From assembly GCA_023480605.1 (NCBI GenBank), contig JAMCWS010000021.1:1-13020 (forward strand): DNA of 13,020 nucleotides, in the 5' to 3' direction. Origin of the DNA: a bacterium (GTDB taxonomy: Bacteria; Sumerlaeota; Sumerlaeia; MVZB01). The notes beneath the pieces are model-generated. The model saw only the letters and a list, made by a program, of their open reading frames with translations, made no database searches and was not told the DNA's origin. The position numbers were made by a program, and so were the translations under genes. This document shows positions 9,401 through 13,020 of this stretch, piece after piece; positions within the stretch are counted from its first letter, which is position 1, and each line of letters starts with the position of its first letter.

Positions 9401-9958
9401 GGCCTTCCGGTCGACGGGTTCGGCGCGATGGGCCTCGATGATTTCGAGCACGCGGCCCCAACCGCCCGCAAGGACGGGCCGGCCTTCGAGCGCGGCCACT
9501 TCGACGGTCAGCGGGCCGCGGACGTCGATGGACTCGACCGTGTAGGGCGGGCGACCCTGGAGGAATTGCATGAATGGAAGGTCGAGGGCCAGGCGCGGCG
9601 CCTGAACGAGGGTTTGACTTGTGGCGGGATCGATCAGCCGAACCTGGCGGAAATCGACCCCGCCGGTGCTGAGCCGGAATCGCGCCTGATCGAAGTCGAG
9701 CGCCAGGCCGGTGCCCTGGCGCCACTGCGTGCGGATGCGGCGGTCGAGCCACGGCAGGCTCCAGGGGTGGAAGACGCCGAAGACGACCAGCGCCCCCAGA
9801 GCCAGCACGGCCGCGACGGTCAGGCGCACGGAGGAGCGAAACAGGAAGCGGCCCCAGCGCCATCGACCCGCCGGGGAGGGCGGCGGGGCGCCGGGCGGCG
9901 GGGGGGTGGGGGGTCGGGAGCCACGCAAGCCGTCGGCGCCCAATTTGCGGAACTTCAT
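6476..9958 (-). CDS. AsmA-like envelope protein (YdbH/TamB/YhdP-type lipid bridge)
   Basis: An 1160-residue protein. A proline-rich cytoplasmic N-terminus (PPTPPPPGAPPPSP, ~17-30) and basic residues precede one membrane helix (~43-63). The rest is a very long periplasmic chain of alternating beta strands. The part after the helix is AsmA-like (RIRTQWRQGTGLALDFDQAR, then VDFRQVRLIDP and YTVESIDVRGPL). The C-terminus has the AsmA-like end (GPFEVRDAQASTTGLVFENP, a helical LVGEAVNLVNQLVG, then a last strand FKVRGTMDKPEVALL). Members of this clan form beta-groove tubes that carry phospholipid between the membranes. It is longer than E. coli YdbH (about 880 residues), so a YdbH-like role rests mainly on the next gene encoding the YnbE/YdbL-like lipoprotein. 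Start ATG 9958 follows GGGAGG by 9 nt (9968-9973). It is transcribed divergently from the yceH-like gene. Confidence 0.82.
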   Translation of the reverse strand: MKFRKLGADGLRGSRPPTPPPPGAPPPSPAGRWRWGRFLFRSSVRLTVAAVLALGALVVFGVFHPWSLPWLDRRIRTQWRQGTGLALDFDQARFRLSTGGVDFRQVRLIDPATSQTLVQAPRLALDLPFMQFLQGRPPYTVESIDVRGPLTVEVAALEGRPVLAGGWGRVLEIIEAHRAEPVDRKAGLVRIGQINVRPLAVDWIGQPTPGALPFTSVGNSSLHLEFNRQLQPALLLLDGYLNGRRDKPVRLRVQADWPRRSASLQFSLENPDSASDLPARLPFDVRGAVLDLKAQLELSGSRGWTIQGLLALERLSLVEPDKSGQNLGNLRLDWQATLDRSAGLWRLERADAIGGLGLLQVRGAISAAAPHGYELDVTRLDLQGPAMELLAGRLPHPGRMLHPSKARASLALRLRGDLQTRRPASLTGEVKVSGVDWQLAALPAPVSGVEVDAVLTTGTLEIAHARGAFEGFPLEMRGRIFGQPLLGAFDKAEIDWRTAGPLKDLAAVLRNEGIIGIRAELAGDVTGTGKITLHGPFDSNLNNVQDRIELAGDLYVKGGRLTDPERLPAPIEDVSGRVTFDTGQARLASISARFMGMDAMVDGAIAGEKLFWRNPRVDLQPRVEFDLPALRRAAVAFSPALAREAAGWPDAAGHGRLKMRLTAGPADWRNPRFAGELTLSKASATFANRYFNGPLNLDTARFSFDQAKIRLESLTGRFGKLACEASGEASPGGVTSKASLEGTLAECKARVPILLERFIVDGTGRVVHRTRLAPATPPGVGRTLLDWWRAAESARPAGAPPGHWLAGRWALAIDGDIHLSDAEMTYHTMPSYLRHITGDFKYDLKHLWNPEPIPVEAGQGSRDQMGKIDLIYDRARPAGAFNFEVIGGDFPLGEWLRRWKVEEKVKEPSAPFNPDLPPVFTIHGTARTRTVTFDQLKGADFASVLDVAFYDNQGCRLNCSDVRADLYTGSGACEGMMTDDGADFTVKLDKVELPPFIQALTKKSEVHGIFSGRASGEGSFSKPRRPEGSPLAGAGTLHIVESRFVANSILHGLGGVLRLPGVGAVFDDITFSTIDGPFEVRDAQASTTGLVFENPVMNLNMKGTMGPERRLDLEIGLQFLRIADKIPLVGEAVNLVNQLVGRVLRFKVRGTMDKPEVALL

Positions 9959-10104
9959 GACCCGGCCCCTCCCTTCTTCTTCACGGCAAGACAGCGCGAT
10001 CCGCCCCGGGTTCCCCGAAACATCGCACCCACGTTATCAGCCGGCGACATCTTTGGCAATCCTGGCGATCCGCGCGACGCGTCGGGGCCGCATCCTGACT
10101 TGTT

Positions 10105-10135
10105 GGTATAGATTATGGGATCGGAATCGTCTCAA
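10105..10135 (-). promoter_or_regulatory. Candidate sigma70-like promoter for the AsmA-like gene
   Basis: On the minus strand TTGAGA (10130-10135) is followed after 19 nt by TATACC (10105-10110), about 150 nt before the gene start. The spacer is long, and promoter rules for this organism are unknown. Confidence 0.25.
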
Positions 10136-10249
10136 CCTTTTCGCTGAAGATTCTGGATGCCCCCCAACGGAACGGGTGCATCTCTGAATTCTCTCTCAGA
10201 TCAGATCCTCTGTTCTCAAAAGCGGGCCGACATTCCGAGCGTTGGACCC

Positions 10250-10451
10250 AGTCCCGAAGGGACGGTTGCCTTCAGCCCGCCATGGCAATGGCGGGATGGG
10301 TGGCCGCCTCCCCCCAAAAGTCCCGTCAAGGGACGGATGATGGGAGCGAAATCCCCTCATCATTCGTCCCTTGATGGGACTCCGGATCGATCATCGATCG
10401 GTTTCCCGCCACTGACACGGCGGGCTGAAGGCTTCCGTCCCTGGCGGGACT
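10250..10451. repeat. Compound nested inverted repeat (~200 nt)
   Basis: The arms 10250-10281 and 10419-10451 pair as 7 + 7 + 14 bp with two small internal loops (left AGTCCCGAAGGGACGG, then GCCTTCAGCCCGCC). Inside are an 8-by-8-nt internal loop, a 7-bp stem (GGCGGGA 10290-10296 with TCCCGCC 10404-10410) and a central 26-bp hairpin (10319-10381). The motif AGTCCC-x-GGGACG occurs four times, twice in each orientation. CCCGCC and GGCGGG blocks also allow local hairpins at 10276-10295 and 10405-10424 that exclude the outer stem, and a further hairpin at 10382-10401. It could be a MITE- or REP-cluster-type element, a structured RNA or a long leader of the yceH-like gene; the sequence does not decide. 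Confidence 0.85.
10319..10381 (+). repeat. Central 26-bp perfect-pairing hairpin
   Basis: 10319-10344 pairs with 10356-10381 without a break, starting AGTCCC and ending GGGACT, with an 11-nt apical segment. Three positions are G-T (10325/10375, 10336/10364, 10343/10357). They are G-U wobbles in a plus-strand RNA but C-A mismatches in a minus-strand RNA, hence the plus assignment. Confidence 0.8.
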
Positions 10452-10677
10452 CCCGCCTCCCCGCGCCCGCCCCCGGGGTGGTCAAGATCTACCTGCACTT
10501 GCCCTCGAGCGGCCCTTTTCGCACTCGCATCACCCGGCCGGCGGATTTAATATGAAGTAAGAACGCGCACGCGGGGCATCGGCGAGCGGGGGGGTTGAAC
10601 GAGGTCCGGCGCGGGCTGGCGATATTCCGAAACGGGCCGGTGGTGTCTCATCCGGGCGAAACAAGGCCGGGAGGACG

Positions 10678-10685
10678 AAAGGAGG
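10678..10685 (+). promoter_or_regulatory. Strong ribosome binding site of the yceH-like gene
   Basis: AAAGGAGG ends 7 nt before the ATG at 10693. It is close to the full anti-Shine-Dalgarno complement and shows that this genome uses canonical sites. Confidence 0.75.
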
Positions 10686-10692
10686 CGGCGTC

Positions 10693-11439
10693 ATGGCTAA
10701 GCTACTCAGTCCGTCCGAAGTCCGCGTCCTGGGGGCGCTGATCGAAAAGCAGGTTTCCACGCCCGATTATTATCCGCTGACCATCAACGCCCTGCTGAGC
10801 GCCTGCAACCAAAAAACGAATCGCCAGCCGGTCGTGACTTACAGCGAGGAGACGGTGTTGCGCGCCCTGGACCGCCTGCGCGAAAAGAAACTGGCGCGGG
10901 TCATCTATGACGGCCGCTCCCCCAAGTATGGCCATGCCTTCACCAGCGAAATGGCACTAGACCGCGCCGAACTGGCCGCCATGTGCGTGCTGATGCTGCG
11001 CGGACCGCAGACGGCCGGCGAAATCCGCGGCCACGCCGGACGGCTCCACGAATACGAAAACCTCGAGGCAGTCGAACGGACCCTCGACGCCCTGGCCGCG
11101 CGCGAGGGGGGCGCGCTGATCATCCAGTTGCCCCTGGCCGCCGGGTCGCGCGAGGCTCGCTATGCCCATCTTCTGGCGGGAGTGCCGCGCCTGGAGCCCG
11201 TGCACGCCGCGGGACCGGCCGAAGCGCCGCCCGAAGAACTGACGCTCCCCGAGTCGTTTCTGCCGCATCACGCGGAAGAAGCCGCCGCGGCGGCGCCCCA
11301 TGACGGCCCGCCTCGGCCCGCCGCTCTGCCGCATGAACTGGAGCGCCTCCTGCGCCTCGAAGAGGAGGTGCGCCGACTGAACGAACAGGTGCGCGAGCTC
11401 CAGCAGAACTACGCCGAATTCCGTCGGCAATTTGAATGA
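10693..11439 (+). CDS. yceH: YceH/DUF480 (UPF0502) family winged-helix protein
   Basis: A 248-residue protein with the family's hallmarks. The N-terminal winged helix contains LGALIEKQVSTPDYYPLTIN, then ALLSACNQKTNR.PVV.Y.E..V..ALD.L (~14-62). It is followed by AR....R..KY.H and a second winged helix (LDRAELAAMCVLMLRGPQT, ~92-155). E. coli YceH is about 215 residues. Here a proline/alanine/histidine linker (~170-215) and a C-terminal coiled coil (LERLLRLEEEVRRLNEQVRE, ~217-246) make it longer. The coiled coil suggests dimerisation. The molecular function of the family is not established; DNA binding is inferred from the fold. The start is set by the AAAGGAGG 7 nt upstream. The gene is divergent from the AsmA-like gene and has a ~240-nt leader next to the large inverted repeat. 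No clear terminator follows. Confidence 0.93.
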   Translation: MAKLLSPSEVRVLGALIEKQVSTPDYYPLTINALLSACNQKTNRQPVVTYSEETVLRALDRLREKKLARVIYDGRSPKYGHAFTSEMALDRAELAAMCVLMLRGPQTAGEIRGHAGRLHEYENLEAVERTLDALAAREGGALIIQLPLAAGSREARYAHLLAGVPRLEPVHAAGPAEAPPEELTLPESFLPHHAEEAAAAAPHDGPPRPAALPHELERLLRLEEEVRRLNEQVRELQQNYAEFRRQFE

Positions 11440-11502
11440 ATCTCAGCCATTGCGGCCTTTTCAAGGTGTGTATTTACGAATGGATCGTCTCGGTAAAAAC
11501 AT

Positions 11503-11508
11503 TATACT
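11503..11508 (+). promoter_or_regulatory. Candidate -10 box for the GIY-YIG gene
   Basis: TATACT sits in an AT-rich stretch 94 nt before the preferred start. The hexamers 17-18 nt upstream (ATGGAT or AATGGA) are poor -35 matches, so only the -10 is suggestive. Confidence 0.3.
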
Positions 11509-11589
11509 TGATTCGCCTATGGGAGCGCGATTATGATACATAAGGATGTCGAAACAGGAAATGTTGAAGTATATGACATAAAGCGCTCT

Positions 11590-11595
11590 AGGAGG
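11590..11595 (+). promoter_or_regulatory. Ribosome binding site deciding the GIY-YIG start
   Basis: AGGAGG lies 6 nt before the ATG at 11602. It would encode tandem AGG codons if translation began at the upstream ATG 11533, whose own site is the weaker GGGAG. Confidence 0.55.
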
Positions 11596-11601
11596 CCATA
11601 T

Positions 11602-12192
11602 ATGGGAATACGTGGATGGGTTTATGTTATAGAAAATAAATCAATGCCAGGTCTCGTTAAAATAGGGTATTCAACAAAAGATCCTATACTTAGGGCTGGA
11701 GAACTGAGAAATACAGGTACTCCGTATCCTTATATTGTCGTTTATGATGTTCTTGTTGAAGAACCTCGTGACCATGAGCAACGCTTACATAAGGTCTTCG
11801 AGGAAAAACGAGAGGGCAAAGAGTGGTTTCGGTGTAGCGCCAAAGATGCGATATATAAAATACGCGAGATCATAGGCGACAAGGCCCTCATTGAAAATGT
11901 AAGAATCATCCTTCCACCCCAAGATACACAGCCGCCACAAAATAACGTGCAAACTCAACTACAATGTGTTTATACAAATTGCCAAGAAACAAGTATTGAC
12001 TTATTAGAAGGCAGACCATATTGTAAAACTCATCTTGCGCTGATGAAGTATTATAATTATGAAAAAGCAAGAAACAGAGAATACTCGATTCAGCGTCTCA
12101 AAACAGAAAATGTACTGCTTCAGCGTGAAATGGACAAAGGGCCTTGTCGAGTTAGCTACGGCTCCCCGCCTGGGGAGGGTTGGGTTTTTTAA
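11602..12192 (+). CDS. T5orf172/MUG113-type GIY-YIG domain protein with C-terminal CCCH zinc-binding-like cluster
   Basis: 196 residues from the preferred ATG; an in-frame ATG at 11533 would add 23. Residues ~4-90 match the T5orf172/MUG113 branch of the GIY-YIG nuclease fold: GWVYVIEN (5-12), MPGLVKIGYS (15-24), R31, HEQRLHKVF (58-66) and EWF (74-76). The GIY and YIG motifs are thus read as V-Y-V and K-I-G, and E59 is the likely metal ligand. Residues 122-144 hold C-x4-C-x13-C-x2-H, a possible zinc knuckle, and a helical, coiled-coil-like stretch follows (~155-180). Codons are AT-rich, unlike every neighbour, which suggests horizontal transfer. The last ~18 residues (from GPCRVSYGSP) are encoded in GC-rich sequence containing a hairpin, so the native C-terminus was probably replaced at an insertion junction. 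Such domains occur in phage and mobile-element proteins; the target is unknown. Confidence 0.82.
   Translation: MGIRGWVYVIENKSMPGLVKIGYSTKDPILRAGELRNTGTPYPYIVVYDVLVEEPRDHEQRLHKVFEEKREGKEWFRCSAKDAIYKIREIIGDKALIENVRIILPPQDTQPPQNNVQTQLQCVYTNCQETSIDLLEGRPYCKTHLALMKYYNYEKARNREYSIQRLKTENVLLQREMDKGPCRVSYGSPPGEGWVF
12162..12190 (+). terminator. Terminator-like hairpin with T tract at the 3' end of the GIY-YIG frame
   Basis: CTCCCC (12162-12167) pairs with GGGGAG (12172-12177) around a GCCT loop, and T6 follows at 12185-12190. The 7-nt gap between stem and T run is not canonical. It lies inside the reading frame, just before the TAA at 12190. Confidence 0.35.
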
Positions 12193-13020
12193 GGCATCAG
12201 GAGGATCTCGGATATGTCAGCGAAGTTGAGGAGATGACCCGGGCGGCCATCTCCCCATCGACCTATCGTCGAACCTCCGACCGGCTATCCCTGGTCGGTT
12301 GCACCCCTGCAGATCCGACTTCCGTTTCGCCGATCGGGTGCATTGTGGCCGCGCCGATCACCCCCGTCAAGCCCAGCCTTTTCTCCCGGCGTGCCGCCCG
12401 CGCCGCTTCCAGCTTGCGATCGTGCGCGGCGAAGATCTCCCGCTCCCGGCCCGCCAACTTGTCCTGGGGCGTCACATAGCCGATGGCGCTGTGCAAGCGG
12501 ATCGTATTGTAATAGCCCACGAAATCGGCCACCAGACGCCGCGCGTCCTCCAACGACAACGGCGTGCGCGGTCGCAAGCATCCGCTTTTTACGGTTTTAT
12601 GGTATCTTTCGAGTTTTCCGTTGCTTTGAGGGTAAAAGGGCGACGTGCGCACGTGGGTCATGCCGCAAATTCTAATGAACTCCTTGAAATCCTTGGCGAC
12701 GAACTGCGGGCCGTTGTCCGAGATGATCCGCGGCCGGGCCTGGGGAAAGCGCTCCCGTGCCCGCTGCATGATCGTCTCCACGTCGGCCTCGGTCATCTGT
12801 TCGCGGATCTCCCAATGGACGATGAAGCGGCTGTAGCCGTCCAGAAGGCTGCACAGGTAATAGAACGTGCCGCAAATGTTGAGGTAGGCTATATCCACGT
12901 GCCAGTGGGCGTGCGCCAGCAGCGGCTGGACAAACCCTGTTCCCTTTTTCGAGGGCTTGCTGTTCCGGCGGCGCAGCAGGCCCACCTCGCGCAGCACACG
13001 ATAGACGCTGCTGGGGCTGA
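12193..13020. mobile_element. IS3-type insertion sequence (part; outer end not resolved)
   Basis: This stretch holds a minus-strand DDE transposase and its downstream flank. The element leaves the window at the right, so only one end could be present. That end probably lies between about 12140 and 12262, where composition changes sharply, but terminal inverted repeats cannot be confirmed without the other end. The flank also carries a small hairpin (CCGACC 12277-12282 with GGTCGG 12293-12298) inside the last codons of the transposase. Confidence 0.6.
12263..13020 (-). CDS. IS3-type DDE transposase (OrfB-like, N-terminus missing)
   Basis: C-terminal part of an integrase-core transposase that continues past the right edge; the frame stays open to the last base (SPSSVYRVLREVGLLRRR at the boundary), so an apparent GTG start at 12997 is not the true start. 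The catalytic triad is visible: D in HVDIAY (codon 12893-12895), D in IISDNGPQF (12716-12718) and E in NGKLERYHK (12608-12610), with 35 residues between the last two, as in DDE(35) enzymes. YNTIRLHSAIGYVTPQDKLA and a basic helix (REREIFAAHDRKLEAARAAR) follow, typical of IS3 and related families. The enzyme would cut and join element ends. All three catalytic residues are intact, so the visible part shows no decay. The family could also be placed in the related IS481 group. Confidence 0.88.
   Translation of the reverse strand, partial: SPSSVYRVLREVGLLRRRNSKPSKKGTGFVQPLLAHAHWHVDIAYLNICGTFYYLCSLLDGYSRFIVHWEIREQMTEADVETIMQRARERFPQARPRIISDNGPQFVAKDFKEFIRICGMTHVRTSPFYPQSNGKLERYHKTVKSGCLRPRTPLSLEDARRLVADFVGYYNTIRLHSAIGYVTPQDKLAGREREIFAAHDRKLEAARAARREKRLGLTGVIGAATMHPIGETEVGSAGVQPTRDSRSEVRR

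Larger units (their letters stand above)
9959..10692. other. Divergent intergenic region with a large inverted repeat
   Basis: 734 nt between the start of the AsmA-like gene (minus) and the yceH-like gene (plus). The left part (9959-10249) holds only the AsmA-like ribosome binding site and a weak promoter candidate. The centre (10250-10451) is the compound inverted repeat. The right part (10452-10692) should be the yceH leader. It has an isolated TAATAT at 10548-10553 but no convincing -35 box. No protein in the region is convincing; an open frame at 10157-10555 is simply translated repeat. Confidence 0.7.

Noticed and set aside
9074..10111. 345-codon plus-strand frame overlapping the start of the AsmA-like gene
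   Set aside because: It is antisense to a well-supported gene, has no ribosome binding site or recognisable domain, and ends in intergenic sequence.
10250..10451. CRISPR array or phage attachment site as an explanation for the repeats
   Set aside because: The four motif copies are in mirror orientation with unequal spacing and no spacers, and no cas gene, integrase or tRNA lies next to them.
10157..10555. 132-codon plus-strand frame across the inverted repeat
   Set aside because: It is a translation of the structured repeat, with no domain and no ribosome binding site.
12215..12238. Short plus-strand frame starting ATGTCAGCG after GGAGG
   Set aside because: It stops after seven codons. It might be the remnant of a gene cut by the insertion sequence, but nothing in the sequence supports a product.

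Overview
The window looks like a chromosomal piece of a high-GC, diderm (Gram-negative type) bacterium. Supporting signs are a lipoprotein with a lipobox, an AsmA-type envelope protein, a very large secreted multidomain protein ending in thrombospondin-type-3-like calcium repeats, and frequent G/C third codon positions. This style of secreted protein is common in the PVC/FCB groups and relatives (Planctomycetes, Verrucomicrobia, Lentisphaerae, Hydrogenedentes, Sumerlaeota). The sequence alone does not let me choose a phylum. No rRNA, tRNA or CRISPR array was seen.

Layout. 1-3987 (minus, running off the left edge): a secreted protein of at least 1329 residues with two homologous ~135-residue beta-sandwich modules flanking an alpha-helical, glycosidase/lyase-like core, followed by calcium repeats and the start of what may be a third module. 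4199-4954 (minus): a small TPR protein with a long proline-rich tail. 5334-6203 (minus): a lipoprotein that appears to fuse a YnbE-like segment to a YdbL/DUF1318 domain. 6476-9958 (minus): a 1160-residue AsmA-like envelope protein. The AsmA-like gene followed by the lipoprotein gene repeats the E. coli ydbH-ynbE-ydbL order. The pair is therefore best read as an inner-to-outer-membrane lipid bridge and its partner.

9959-10692 is a divergent intergenic region. It holds a striking ~200-nt compound inverted repeat (10250-10451) that can fold as one long rod or as alternative local hairpins. 10693-11439 (plus): a YceH/DUF480 winged-helix protein with a very strong ribosome binding site. From about 11440 the composition turns abruptly AT-rich. 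11602-12192 (plus) encodes a T5orf172/MUG113-type GIY-YIG domain protein with a CCCH zinc-binding-like cluster. Its last residues run into GC-rich sequence next to an IS3-type transposase (12263 to the right edge, minus), which suggests a transferred gene clipped by an insertion sequence.

The most interesting items are the fused YnbE-YdbL lipoprotein with a relict internal signal peptide, the bistable nested palindrome, and the AT-rich nuclease gene at the IS junction.
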